Position numbers and translations under genes: made by a program. The notes beneath the pieces are model-generated. The model saw nothing but the letters and a program-made list of their open reading frames with translations, was not told the DNA's origin and did no database searches. 64,000 nucleotides of DNA. It comes from Spartobacteria bacterium (GTDB lineage Bacteria; Verrucomicrobiota; Verrucomicrobiia; Chthoniobacterales; UBA10450). The stretch covers positions 59,117 to 123,116 of the forward strand of contig PNAA01000046.1 of NCBI GenBank assembly GCA_003169975.1. The letters run 5' to 3'. This document shows, one piece after another, positions 8,152-19,713 of the stretch. Each line of letters opens with the position of its first letter. Position 1 is the stretch's first letter.

Positions 8152-9813
8152 CTACACCTTGAGCAACGACGCAGCGTGCTTGAGCGCCGATTCGCTCTTG
8201 CCGCCAAGCATCCGCGCAATTTCCTCCTGCCGTGCTTCGCCTTTCACCTCGCGCAATTCCGAGAACGTTCGGCCGTGCGCCACCTCTTTCGTCACCACAA
8301 AATGCGTCGCGGCCGCCGCCGCGACCTGCGGCAGGTGCGTGATGCAGAGCACCTGGTGCTTCTCCGCCAGCGTCCGCATCTTCGCCCCGACCGCGTTCGC
8401 GATCTCGCCGCCGACGTTGGCATCGATCTCGTCGAAGACGAGCAGCGGAATCGCATCCTGCATCGCGAGCGTGGATTTGATCGCCAGCATCAGACGCGAG
8501 ATTTCGCCGCTCGAAGCAATCAAACGCAGCGGCTTGGGCGGCTCGCCCGGATTGGGCGAGAAAAGCAGCTCGAGCGCATCGGTGCCGTTGAGCCGCGGCT
8601 CCTCGTTAGGCGTGAGGGTGGCGGCAAACTCCGATTGCCGAAACCCGAGGTCGGCCAGGTTGCGCCGGACGTTCTCGGCCAGCCTGGGCGCGGCCTTCGC
8701 CCGGGCCTTGCGCAGCGCCCCGGCCGACCGCTCGAGCGCCACTCGCGCTTGCTTGATCTCTTCCGCCAATCGTTCCAGCTCTGCATCGCGCCCTTCGATC
8801 TTGCGCATCCGCTCCGCCGCGCGCTCGCCAAAAGCCATCACTTCCGGAATCGAGCCGCCATATTTTCGCTTCAACGATTCGAGCAAGGTGACTCGCTGTT
8901 CGAGTTGCGCGAGCTGCTCCGGGTCAAGGTCGAACCGTTCGGCATAACGATCGAGGGTGCGCGCGATTTCGGTCAGCTCGATGACCGCCGCGGCGTGCGC
9001 CTGGGAACTTTCGGCCAGGCCGGGATCGATTTTTTCCAGTTCCCGCAGAAGTCGCTGGGTTTCCGCGAGCTGATTCAGCACGGCGTTATCCGCCTCCGAG
9101 AGTTGCCGTGAAACCGAGGTCGCCAGCTCGATCAGGCGCCGGCTATTGCTCGCCAGCTTGTAGCGCGAAACAATTTCCTCCTCTTCGTTAGGCTGGAGTT
9201 TCGCTGAAGTAATTTCGTTCACCTGATGGCGGAGCAGGTCGAGCTCCTGTGCGCGCGCCGATTCCGCCGTGCTGAGCGACTGCTCCTCGGCGAGAAGGGC
9301 CTGCAGGCGGCGGAAGCATTGCTGATATTCCTGCAAGACCGGCTCGGCGTGTGCGAAACCATCGAGCAAGGCCAGCTGACGATCCGGCGAGAGAAGCGAC
9401 TGGTGATCGTGCGGGCCGTGTAAATCCACCAACTCGTCGCCAATTGTTTTCAGGAGGGCGAGCGTCGTGGGCGAGCCATTGACGAACTGCCGGTTGCTTC
9501 CGCCTAACGAGAAGCTGCGTTTTACAATCAACTCCCCCGCGCACGGCTCGATGCCGGATTCCTCGAGGCGGGCGTTGAGGGCGGTGAAATCTTCGCCGGT
9601 GAAAATCGCCTCCACCGTGCACGCTTCGGCGCCGGTGCGGATGAGCGATTTATCCGCGCGCTCGCCGAGCAGCAACTGCAGCGCGCCGATGATGATCGAC
9701 TTGCCAGCGCCGGTTTCGCCGGTGATCGCGGTGAACTCCGGAGTCAGTTCCCACTCCAGATCCTCGACTAGGGCGAGGTTCTTGATCCGCAGCAAACTCA
9801 GGACCGCAGCCAT
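8152..9813 (-). CDS. recN: RecN, DNA repair SMC-like ATPase
   Basis: A 553-residue RecN of normal length, which acts in recombinational repair of double-strand breaks and bridges DNA ends. The N-terminus has LRIKNLALVEDLEW and Walker A GETGAGKSIIIGAL (about residue 33). A coiled-coil middle region follows (ARAQELDLLRHQVNEI onward). The C-terminal ABC signature is SSGEISRLMLAIK, followed by Walker B LLVFDEIDANVGG and the H-loop CITHLPQVAA. Three copies of the 9-bp repeat lie in the gene, encoding SLG, PNE and PNE. The hairpin 8044-8151 follows its stop directly. Confidence 0.96.
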   Translation of the reverse strand: MAAVLSLLRIKNLALVEDLEWELTPEFTAITGETGAGKSIIIGALQLLLGERADKSLIRTGAEACTVEAIFTGEDFTALNARLEESGIEPCAGELIVKRSFSLGGSNRQFVNGSPTTLALLKTIGDELVDLHGPHDHQSLLSPDRQLALLDGFAHAEPVLQEYQQCFRRLQALLAEEQSLSTAESARAQELDLLRHQVNEITSAKLQPNEEEEIVSRYKLASNSRRLIELATSVSRQLSEADNAVLNQLAETQRLLRELEKIDPGLAESSQAHAAAVIELTEIARTLDRYAERFDLDPEQLAQLEQRVTLLESLKRKYGGSIPEVMAFGERAAERMRKIEGRDAELERLAEEIKQARVALERSAGALRKARAKAAPRLAENVRRNLADLGFRQSEFAATLTPNEEPRLNGTDALELLFSPNPGEPPKPLRLIASSGEISRLMLAIKSTLAMQDAIPLLVFDEIDANVGGEIANAVGAKMRTLAEKHQVLCITHLPQVAAAAATHFVVTKEVAHGRTFSELREVKGEARQEEIARMLGGKSESALKHAASLLKV

Positions 9814-9857
9814 TCCGGGAAGTTGACAGTTGAGGCCGAAGGTTTGCCAGATGAAAC

Positions 9858-10664
9858 TTGCGGCCTCTGACGGCGAACAATTCTCAACTCTCCCTCACCT
9901 TCCTCGGGACCGGCACCTCGCAGGGCGTGCCGATGATTCGTTGCGCCTGCGCGGTCTGCCGCTCAACCGATCCGCGTGACAATCGTACCCGCGCCTCGAT
10001 TTATCTGCAAACACCGGAATGCGCCTTCGTTGTCGACACCGGGACCGATTTCCGCACCCAGTGTCTGCGCGAAAACATCTGGCAGGTCGACGCCGTCATC
10101 ATGACGCATGCGCACACCGACCATGTGATGGGCTTCGATGACTTGCGGCGTTTCGCCGCGCCGCGCGGCGGCCGCATGCCGGTCTACGCCTCGGCCGAAA
10201 CGATGGGCGACCTGGAGCGCGTTTACGCCTTCGCTTTCCAGGCGGCGAACCCATCGCCCGGCTATTTGAAACCGGAGCCGCATATTATTGATGGTCCGTT
10301 TTCGTTAGGCGAGACAGCCATCACGCCGCTGCCGGTGCCGCATGGCGGCTCCGAAACCTACGGCTACCTTTTCTCGCGCCACGGCCGCAGGTTGCTCGTC
10401 TACCTGAGCGATTGCAGCGCGGTGCCGGACGAAATCGCGCGCCAGATCGCAGGCGTGCAATTGCTCGTGATCGACGCCCTGCGCCACAAACCCCATCCGA
10501 CCCATCTCAGCATCGCCCAGGCGCTGGAAGTCGCGCGACGCGTGCAACCGGCACGAACCCTCTTCACTCACATCTGCCACGAGTTGGCGCAGGCGGCGGA
10601 AGCGGAATTGCCGCCGCAGACCGGCATCGCCTACGACGGGTTGAAGATCGCTTTCCCGGCATGA
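9858..10664 (+). CDS. MBL-fold phosphodiesterase (PhnP-like)
   Basis: A 268-residue metallo-beta-lactamase fold hydrolase. It has FLGTGTSQGVPMIRC with a following CAVC, a pattern shared with PhnP-type phosphoribosyl cyclic phosphodiesterases and related proteins. The metal-binding HxHxDH motif is MTHAHTDHVMG, with later ligands in VPHGGSETYG and LVYLSDCS. Cytoplasmic and probably binding two metal ions; its substrate is not clear from sequence. Its stop overlaps the start of the next gene (ATGA), so the two are translationally coupled. Confidence 0.83.
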   Translation: MRPLTANNSQLSLTFLGTGTSQGVPMIRCACAVCRSTDPRDNRTRASIYLQTPECAFVVDTGTDFRTQCLRENIWQVDAVIMTHAHTDHVMGFDDLRRFAAPRGGRMPVYASAETMGDLERVYAFAFQAANPSPGYLKPEPHIIDGPFSLGETAITPLPVPHGGSETYGYLFSRHGRRLLVYLSDCSAVPDEIARQIAGVQLLVIDALRHKPHPTHLSIAQALEVARRVQPARTLFTHICHELAQAAEAELPPQTGIAYDGLKIAFPA

Positions 10665-12238
10665 GAAGCCTCCTTTGCGCAATCGTCTTCGTCTCGTTAG
10701 GCGTGCGGGCCGATGCCGCGGACAGCGGAACGAATCTCGCGCCGGCGACGATTGTGATCTACAACCCCGCCGCGCCGGAGTCGGCCGGGCTGGCCCGCTT
10801 TTACGCGCAGGCGCGACACATCCCTAACGATCATCTGATCGGTCTCGCATGCTCGACTGAAGAGGAAATCAGCCGCCAGGCATACGACGAGACGATCGCC
10901 GAACCGCTTCGAAAGATTTTCGCGGAACGAAAATGGTGGACTCTGCCAACGGACGCCGACCAGCGCACCATCGTGACCGCGAACAGCATCAAGTTTGTCG
11001 CGCTGATGCGCGGCATGCCACTGAAGATTCGCGCGACCGTCGCCTATCCAGGCGACCAGAAGGAAAACAACCCAATCGGCGAACACAACGAGGCCTCGGT
11101 CGATTCGGAACTGGCAACCCTCGGCTTCTTCTCCCGCCAAATCTCGGGCGCGACCGTCAATCCCTACTTCCAGAATTTTCGGCCGATCGCGGACCTCGAG
11201 GGATCACCGATGATGCTCGTCTGCCGGCTCGATGCGCCCACCGCGGGGATCGTTAGGCGAATGATCACCGACGCGGTCGAGACCGAAAAGTCCGGGCTCT
11301 GGGGTCGAGCCTATGTCGATGGCGCGGACCACGGCTCGGGCGGGCTGGCCGAAGGCGATCAATGGCTGGCGGCGATCGTCAAGGATCTGCGTCGCGTCGG
11401 TATCCCGGTGGTCTACGACACCGAGCCCGCGCTTTTCCCGTCCGGCTTCCCGATGAACGACTGCGCGCTCTACTACGGTTGGTACGCGGGCGGGGTCTCG
11501 GGTCCGTTCAACGATCCGGGTTTCGCCCTCACCCGCGGCGCGGTCGCGGTGCACATCCATTCCTATAGTGCGAGCACGCTGCGCTCGGCGACCCCCGGCT
11601 GGGTCGCGCCGCTTCTGAGCAAGGGAGCCGCCGCGTCGTTAGGCAACGTCTACGAGCCGTATCTGCAATTGACCGCGCACCTCGACATTTTCAACGATCG
11701 CCTTCTGCACGGATTTACTTTCGCCGAGAGCGCCTACATGTCGATCCGGGTGCTCTCGTGGATGGGCGTCGCGGTGGGGGACCCGCTCTACCGGCCTTAT
11801 GCCTCCTGGTTGCAACTGGACGCGAAGCGCGACAACCGGAAGAAGAGCGACTGGCGGATGTATCACGACTTCGCGGTCAAGAATAGCCAGCGCGAGCCGG
11901 CGGACTACCGGACCACGGCGCGCGCGGCCGCTTCCCGCGCGAACAACGGGCCGGCAATCGAAGATCTCGGTCTGATGGAAAAAGAGGAAGGCCACTTCAC
12001 CGCCGCCGTGAGCTACCTGCAACAGGCGCGCTCGCTCTACACGAAACCCGATGACATTCTGCGCACTGTCCTGGAGCAGGCCGATGCGTTGAGCAAGGCG
12101 GGCGACGAGAAGGCGGCGCTGGCCCTGGTGCGCAGCGTCGTGCAGCTGGTGCCGGATGCACCCGCGACGGCGCTGCTTCGCAAGATCGAGCAGCAACTCA
12201 ATCCTGCGCCGACGCCGAAACCATTGCCGTCCCCCTAA
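10661..12238 (+). CDS. TIGR03790 family exported protein
   Basis: A 525-residue protein starting at ATG 10661, overlapping the upstream stop by 4 bases. An N-terminal signal peptide (LLCAIVFVSLGVRADA) is followed by the TIGR03790-type domain: VIYNPAAPESAGLARFYA, then ARHIPNDHLIGL, then DYGWYAGG-like ALYYGWYAGG. The family is frequent in Verrucomicrobiota, Planctomycetes and delta-proteobacteria and has no known function. The last 120 residues look TPR-like (AAVSYLQQARSLY, LEQADALSKAGDEKAAL). Five copies or near-copies of the 9-bp repeat lie in it, the last one forming the TAA stop in a CCTAACGA context (12234-12241). Confidence 0.8.
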   Translation: MRSLLCAIVFVSLGVRADAADSGTNLAPATIVIYNPAAPESAGLARFYAQARHIPNDHLIGLACSTEEEISRQAYDETIAEPLRKIFAERKWWTLPTDADQRTIVTANSIKFVALMRGMPLKIRATVAYPGDQKENNPIGEHNEASVDSELATLGFFSRQISGATVNPYFQNFRPIADLEGSPMMLVCRLDAPTAGIVRRMITDAVETEKSGLWGRAYVDGADHGSGGLAEGDQWLAAIVKDLRRVGIPVVYDTEPALFPSGFPMNDCALYYGWYAGGVSGPFNDPGFALTRGAVAVHIHSYSASTLRSATPGWVAPLLSKGAAASLGNVYEPYLQLTAHLDIFNDRLLHGFTFAESAYMSIRVLSWMGVAVGDPLYRPYASWLQLDAKRDNRKKSDWRMYHDFAVKNSQREPADYRTTARAAASRANNGPAIEDLGLMEKEEGHFTAAVSYLQQARSLYTKPDDILRTVLEQADALSKAGDEKAALALVRSVVQLVPDAPATALLRKIEQQLNPAPTPKPLPSP

Positions 12239-12259
12239 CGAAAACGCGACGAGGGAACT

Positions 12260-12352
12260 GTCATCCTGAGCGGAGCGCAGCGGAGTCGAAGGATCCCGTG
12301 GCGAAACCTTTCCGCCCTCACCACGGGATCCCTCGACTGCGCTCGGGATGAC
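12260..12352. repeat. GTCATCCTGAGCGGAGCGCAG-type hairpin repeat, copy 1
   Basis: A 93-base element beginning GTCATCCTGAGCGGAGCG and ending CGCTCGGGATGAC. The arms pair (GTCATCC with GGATGAC, AGTCGA with TCGACT, GATCCCGTGG with CCACGGGATC). A closely similar copy is at 32144-32235. Elements of this kind are dispersed in many environmental genomes. Here it sits between the convergent TIGR03790 and ftsB-like genes and could terminate both transcripts. Confidence 0.85.
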
Positions 12353-12382
12353 GCCGCACGGCGCCCCCTGACAAAATTACGG

Positions 12383-12741
12383 TTACGGCGGGCTCGGACG
12401 CTTGGGCTCGGTCCGGCGCGATTCCAAGCGAAAAATCGTCTCGCCTTCCTTCATCAACTCGAGGCTGTCGCGCGCGATGGTTTCGAGATAGGTCGGATCC
12501 GATTTCAGCAGCGTCACCTGCTTTGTTTGGCGAGCGAGGAGCGTCTGTTGTTCGTTCAGCTGCGCCTGGAGCTGGTCGATCTCCCCGCGATTTTGATTCA
12601 GCTTTTTGTAGGGCGGCAGAAAGAAGCTGATGATAAGCAGCCACACGGCGACAAAAAGAAGCACGCGCAGGACGTGGTTCATCCGTTGCCAGATGGTGGC
12701 CTCGCGCCGTGCGCGAAAATCGCCGTAACCGGTGGCGTCCA

Positions 12742-12742
<1 letters not shown>
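12383..12742 (-). CDS. FtsB/DivIC-like septum formation initiator
   Basis: A 119-residue protein with one membrane segment (about residues 24-43, VLRVLLFVAVWLLIISFF). A coiled coil follows (LNQNRGEIDQLQAQLNEQQ) with a C-terminal SDPTYLETIARDSLELMKEGE, the FtsB/DivIC consensus. FtsB-type proteins link FtsQ and FtsL in the divisome. The GTG start overlaps the TAG stop of eno by one base, the eno-ftsB order seen in many bacteria. An internal ATG 20 codons later (MNHVLRVLL) is an alternative start. Confidence 0.84.
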
Positions 12743-15414
<2,672 letters not shown>

Positions 15415-15418
<4 letters not shown>

Positions 15419-15864
15419 AACTCCGCTGCCTCACCCCGATTGGAGCCGTTGCTCTGCTGGCGGCGGGCTGTGCTTCGTCGATCAAGCTGAACGCGCTCTC
15501 CGGGACGACCAACACGTGGTATTCGGTCGCGGCCAACCAGACACCGTTTTACCGCTATGGCCCGCAACAGGGCAGCGGGCCGGATTCGCAACTGCCGAGG
15601 GATTCGATCATGAAAGTGATCCGCCCATCGTTTGGTTACGTCAAAGTGCAGTTGCAGGATGGCGAGAGCGGCTACGTCGCGAGTGAAGATATCCGGGCCG
15701 CTGCTCCCACGCTCGTGGCGGAGAAGCTCGCGCCGCCGGCCACGCCGGCGCCGACTTTCGCCGGGCAAGGCGAGCAGTTTCAACTCAATTCCAATGATCC
15801 GCGCCTGATCGCGCCGCCCGAGCCGCTGCCCGAGCCGACCCCGATCCCCGAATTTCGGTATTGA
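15415..15864 (+). CDS. Lipoprotein with SH3-like domain
   Basis: A 149-residue lipoprotein. The start is the ATG at 15415 (MKLRCLTPIGAVALLAAGC), overlapping the upstream stop. The lipobox LLAAGC gives a lipidated Cys at about residue 19. Residues 45-95 resemble a bacterial SH3 domain (VIRPSFGYVKVQLQDGESGYVASEDI), and the tail is Pro-rich (PPEPLPEPTPIPE), which may span peptidoglycan. It is the last gene of the three-gene envelope operon. Confidence 0.7.
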
Positions 15865-15936
15865 GGGTCGCGACCGCGGATCCGACTTGCGCGAAGCAGT
15901 GAGTCCTTAGGCGCAGGATCGAGCGTTCCCAGAATT

Positions 15937-16057
15937 GTTATCCCGAGCCGCGTAGACGGAGAGGGACCTCACAGTTGCAAGCGGCGTTTTCTTTTCGCCA
16001 GCAGGCGCGCCTGACAATTGCGCGGTCCCTCTCCGTGCTTCGCCGGATCGGGATGAC
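15937..16057. repeat. Intergenic hairpin repeat
   Basis: An inverted repeat between the lipoprotein operon and acyP. The outer arms GTTATCCCGA and TCGGGATGAC pair imperfectly, and inner arms GGAGAGGGACC and GGTCCCTCTCC pair exactly. The ends resemble the GTCATCC elements at 12260 and 32144, but the core differs. It may work as a terminator after 15864. No gene is seen in 15865-16152. Confidence 0.75.
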
Positions 16058-16152
16058 AAGGTGGCGCGCGCGCCTGACATTCCCTGACAAAACACCCGGC
16101 TTGCGTCTCCCCCGGCTCCGCGCAAGCTGCTACCTTGCGCCAAGATTCCCTT

Positions 16153-16428
16153 ATGATTTCGCTCCAGGTTTTTTTCGAAGGCAACGTCCAGGGCGTCGGC
16201 TTTCGCTGGTCGATCAAGCACCTGGCCAAGGGGTTCGACCTCGTCGGTTGGGTGCGCAACCACCCGGATGGCCGTGTCGAGTTGCAGGCGAGCGGCGAGG
16301 AAGCCGAAGTGCGCGCCTTCCTCGAAGCGATCGGCGCCAGCGAGCTGCGGGCGCACATTCGCAAACAAGCCCAATCCGTCCTGTCCGAGCCGCCGCGCGC
16401 ACATGGGTTCGAGATCCGTCATGATTGA
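16153..16428 (+). CDS. acyP: Acylphosphatase
   Basis: A 91-residue cytoplasmic enzyme that hydrolyses carboxyl-phosphate bonds. The catalytic motifs are GNVQGVGFRWSIK (phosphate-binding loop with Arg) and GWVRNHPDGRVELQASGE (Asn and the GxVxN strand). Length is that of the family. The start is taken at ATG 16153 because the protein then begins MISLQVFFEG, as normal for the family; six further codons upstream are open. It overlaps the following ABC ATPase gene by 8 bases. Confidence 0.92.
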   Translation: MISLQVFFEGNVQGVGFRWSIKHLAKGFDLVGWVRNHPDGRVELQASGEEAEVRAFLEAIGASELRAHIRKQAQSVLSEPPRAHGFEIRHD

Positions 16429-17278
16429 ACCTGCCGTCTCCGTCCAGAACCTGACGAAAATTTTTCCGATCCCCTTCCGGCGGACGAAACTGGTCGCGGT
16501 GCGTGGACTGAATCTCGAGGTCGCGTCCGGGCAAGTCTACGGTCTCCTCGGGCCTAACGGATCAGGCAAAAGCACGACGCTGAAAATCATCCTCGGCCTC
16601 ATCTCGCCGACCACAGGCGGGAGCAAAATATTCGGGCGCGACAGCCGCGAAGTGCGGAGCCGCGAGGCGGTCGGTTTCCTGCCGGAGAATCCTTATTTCT
16701 ACAAATATCTCACGGGCGAAGAGACGCTCCGCTTTTACGGAAAACTGTGCGGGATTCGCGGTCACGAGTTGCGCACGCGGACCGATGAGTTGCTCGATCT
16801 CGTCGGTTTGCGGGACGCGCGGGCGCGGCGGCTGGGCGGTTATTCGAAAGGCATGCTCCAGCGCATTGGGCTTGCCCAGGCTTTGGTCCAGGAACCCAAA
16901 CTGCTCGTTCTCGATGAGCCGACGGCCGGGGTCGATCCCGCCGGTTCGAGTGAGATTCGCGATCTGATTCTCGATTTGAAACGACGGGGCATCACGGTGT
17001 TGCTTTCGTCGCATCTCCTCGCACAGGTGCAGGAAATTTGCGATCGCGTCGGCATCCTCGCCCATGGGGTCCTCGTCCGCGAAGGGCGCGTCGAAGATTT
17101 GCTCGCGATCGAAAACCAGACCGAGCTGATCCTCGAGAACGCAACGCCGGAACTCCTCGCGCAAATCACGACCTTGCTCGGCCGATCAAACGCCCGGCTC
17201 GTCGCGCAGCGTCAGCCGCAGACGACCCTTGAGCGACTCTTTCTCGAGGCGACCTCCGCGCCGCCCCACCAGGAATGA
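16421..17278 (+). CDS. ABC transporter ATP-binding protein
   Basis: A 285-residue ABC-2-type exporter ATPase starting at ATG 16421. Walker A is GPNGSGKST, the Q-loop region is VGFLPENPYFYKYLT, the signature is GGYSKGMLQRIG, Walker B is LLVLDEPTAGVDP, and the H-loop is SSHLL. The C-terminal regulatory region resembles NosF/CcmA-type ATPases. It is coupled by overlap to the permease (17275) and to a TPR-like protein, so all three probably work together. The substrate is unknown. The Walker A PNG is encoded by a one-mismatch copy of the 9-bp repeat. Confidence 0.92.
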   Translation: MIEPAVSVQNLTKIFPIPFRRTKLVAVRGLNLEVASGQVYGLLGPNGSGKSTTLKIILGLISPTTGGSKIFGRDSREVRSREAVGFLPENPYFYKYLTGEETLRFYGKLCGIRGHELRTRTDELLDLVGLRDARARRLGGYSKGMLQRIGLAQALVQEPKLLVLDEPTAGVDPAGSSEIRDLILDLKRRGITVLLSSHLLAQVQEICDRVGILAHGVLVREGRVEDLLAIENQTELILENATPELLAQITTLLGRSNARLVAQRQPQTTLERLFLEATSAPPHQE

Positions 17279-18162
17279 AGACTCCCGGGCACCGTCCGTT
17301 TTCGCTCTCCCGGGTCGCTGCGATCACCGGCAACACCTTCACCGAGCTCGTTAGGCTAAAGATTTTCTATTTCCTCCTCCTCTTCGCCCTCCTCCTGATT
17401 GGAAATTCCGCTTTCATGGCCTCGCTTAGTTTTCAGCAGGAATTCCAGGTGCTGAAGGATGTTTCGTTAGGCGCGATGAGCATTTTTACCTCGCTCCTTG
17501 CGATCGTGGCCACCGCGCAGCTCCTGCCGCGCGATGTCGAAGATCGCACGATCTACACCATTCTCGCCAAACCCGTCCGGCGTTATGAATACCTCCTCGG
17601 CAAACTCGCCGGTGTCCTGCTCCTGCTCGCGATCAGCCTGCTCGCGATGAGCGCGCTCTTTCTCGCCGTCCTTTTTATCCGGGAGCACATGCTGATCAAC
17701 GCGACGCTTCGCGAAACCGCCGGCCTGCGTCCCGCGCAGGTCCAGGAGGCGGTCCGCAGCCTGCAAGCCTCGGCCTTCAACGCCAATCTGCTCCCGGGCA
17801 TCGTCATCATTTACTTGAAAGCCTCTTTGCTCGCGTCGCTCACCCTCTTTATTTCCACCTTTGCGACCTCCAATATCTTTACGATCGTGGTGATGGTTTT
17901 CATTTACTTCATCGGCCATCTCCAGTCGACGGCGCGCGAATACTGGCTCCAGCAACATGGCGGCGGCTGGCTCGCGAAAACTTTTGTCGCCCTTGTCACC
18001 CTCGCCTTCCCCGATCTGCAACTCTTCAATCTCATCGATGACATCGTCGCCGGGACCGCCATCCCGATGGCGTTCTTTGCCCAGACCGCGGTCCTCGGCT
18101 GCGTTTACACGTCGATCTATTTCTTCTTCGCCTGGGTCGCTTTTCACGGGAAGGAACTATGA
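17275..18162 (+). CDS. ABC-2 type transporter permease
   Basis: A 295-residue integral membrane protein with about six hydrophobic segments (FYFLLLFALLLIGNSAF; IFTSLLAIVATAQLLP; YLLGKLAGVLLLLAISLL; ASLLASLTLFISTFATS; IFTIVVMVFIYFIGH). The first cytoplasmic stretch has DVEDRTIYTILAKPVRR, typical of NosY-like ABC-2 permeases. Start and stop overlap the neighbours by 4 bases each. Two copies of the 9-bp repeat are inside. Confidence 0.85.
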   Translation: MKTPGHRPFSLSRVAAITGNTFTELVRLKIFYFLLLFALLLIGNSAFMASLSFQQEFQVLKDVSLGAMSIFTSLLAIVATAQLLPRDVEDRTIYTILAKPVRRYEYLLGKLAGVLLLLAISLLAMSALFLAVLFIREHMLINATLRETAGLRPAQVQEAVRSLQASAFNANLLPGIVIIYLKASLLASLTLFISTFATSNIFTIVVMVFIYFIGHLQSTAREYWLQQHGGGWLAKTFVALVTLAFPDLQLFNLIDDIVAGTAIPMAFFAQTAVLGCVYTSIYFFFAWVAFHGKEL

Positions 18163-18917
18163 CCCGCGGCGCCATCCTCCTCCTTCTTCTCCTGGCCTTC
18201 GGTGCGCTCCGTTTGCCGATCGAGTCCGCTCTCGCACAGCAACACCGCAGCGCCCATTTTCACGAAGCCGAACTCGGGCTCGGTTTGCGCGAACAAATTG
18301 GTCAGCTCGGTTTTCTCGCGGCCTTGAGTGGTTTTCGTTCGCTCGTCGCGGACGTCGTCTTCATCCGAGCGCACGTCGCCTGGGAACGTACCCAGTGGGG
18401 CCGGGTGCTTCTGCTCTTTCGCGAAGCGACGACGCTGCAGCCGCGTTCGATCCTCTTCTGGGACATGGCGGCCTGGCACATGGCCTGGAATGCGAGCGTC
18501 GCCGCGCTCCACGACCCGGCCCAGCCTAACGACCTCCTGCGCCGCAAGGCGCAGCGCGAGTATGTTGCGCTCGGCAAGGATTTTCTCGAGCGCGGGATCA
18601 AGAACAATCCGGACCGTCCGAAGCTCTACGAATCGCTCGCCCGCCTTTACAAAGAGAAGCTGAACAATCACGCCGCGGCGGCCAGGTGTTACGCGAAAGC
18701 GGCCGCGCTCCCGGGCGCTCCGGAGTATGACAAACGCTTCGCCGCCTACGAACTTTCCTCCGCGCCGGGACAGGAGCGCGAGGCTCATAAGGCGCTGCGC
18801 AGTCTCTACGACCGCGGTGAGCACGAGCGTTTGCCGACTTTGCTCACGCGCTTAAAATTTCTCGAACACGAGCTCAATATCCCGTTGGATCAGCGAATCG
18901 CCGAACCAGCGAAGTAG
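18159..18917 (+). CDS. Hypothetical TPR-like protein of the ABC operon
   Basis: A 252-residue protein with an N-terminal signal or anchor (AILLLLLLAFGALRLPIESALA). The rest is helical, with TPR-like pairs (RVLLLFREATTLQPRSILFW, then PKLYESLARLYKEKLNNHAAAARCYAKAA). The family is not recognised. Coupling to the ABC permease by a 4-base overlap suggests an accessory envelope subunit. Confidence 0.62.
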   Translation: MTRGAILLLLLLAFGALRLPIESALAQQHRSAHFHEAELGLGLREQIGQLGFLAALSGFRSLVADVVFIRAHVAWERTQWGRVLLLFREATTLQPRSILFWDMAAWHMAWNASVAALHDPAQPNDLLRRKAQREYVALGKDFLERGIKNNPDRPKLYESLARLYKEKLNNHAAAARCYAKAAALPGAPEYDKRFAAYELSSAPGQEREAHKALRSLYDRGEHERLPTLLTRLKFLEHELNIPLDQRIAEPAK

Positions 18918-18926
18918 ATTGTTCCG

Positions 18927-19649
18927 ATGCGTTTTGCCATCCTGAGCGACATCCACGCCAACCTCGAAGCGCTCGAGGCGGTGCTGGCGGACGCGCGCGC
19001 GCAGGCCTGCACCCACTTCGTCTGCCTCGGCGATGTCGTCGGTTACAACGCGAACCCGAGCGAGTGCGTCAAGCTCATCCAGGAACTCGAATGCCCGGTG
19101 GTCAAAGGGAATCACGATGAGCAGGCCTCGATTGTTGCCTCGACCGAAGGCTTCAACGAATTGGCCGAGGAAGCGATCGGCTGGACGCGCGAAAACCTTT
19201 CCGCGGACGACAAAGCCTGGCTGGCCGATCTCCGCCTAACGAGACAGGTGCGCGACTTCACGATCGTGCACGCGACCCTCGATACCCCGGGGCAATGGGG
19301 CTACGTCTTCAATGACCTCGATGCGATCGCCAGCTTTACCTATCAGCACACGGCGCTCTGCTTTTTTGGCCACACCCACTGGCCGACCGCCTTCGTCCGC
19401 GACGACAACGTGCGTCGCATCCCGGTAGGGCAGATCGTCCTTTCCGCCGGGAAGAAATATTTTATCAACGCCGGGAGCGTCGGCCAGCCGCGCGACCGCG
19501 ATTGGCGGGCCGCTTATTGCATTTTTCACACTGACCGCCAGGTGGTCGAGCAGCGCCGGGTCAAATACGACCTGCAGACCGCCCAGAAAAAAATTCGCGC
19601 CGCCGGCTTGCCGGATCGCCTCGCGGACCGGTTGGCGATGGGTCGTTAG
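18927..19649 (+). CDS. Metallophosphoesterase (YfcE/calcineurin-like)
   Basis: A 240-residue cytoplasmic phosphoesterase. The metal-binding motifs are SDIHANLEAL, GDVVGYNANP, VVKGNHDEQ, and FFGHTHWP with a preceding IVHATL. These are all the calcineurin-type motifs and match bacterial YfcE/MJ0936-like phosphodiesterases. The substrate is unknown. The TAG stop is within an exact copy of the 9-bp repeat (19643-19651). Confidence 0.87.
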   Translation: MRFAILSDIHANLEALEAVLADARAQACTHFVCLGDVVGYNANPSECVKLIQELECPVVKGNHDEQASIVASTEGFNELAEEAIGWTRENLSADDKAWLADLRLTRQVRDFTIVHATLDTPGQWGYVFNDLDAIASFTYQHTALCFFGHTHWPTAFVRDDNVRRIPVGQIVLSAGKKYFINAGSVGQPRDRDWRAAYCIFHTDRQVVEQRRVKYDLQTAQKKIRAAGLPDRLADRLAMGR

Positions 19650-19713
19650 GCAGAATTGCTGATTGTTGATTTCTGATTGCCGATTAGGAATCAATCCACC
19701 CGCCCGGCGAGCG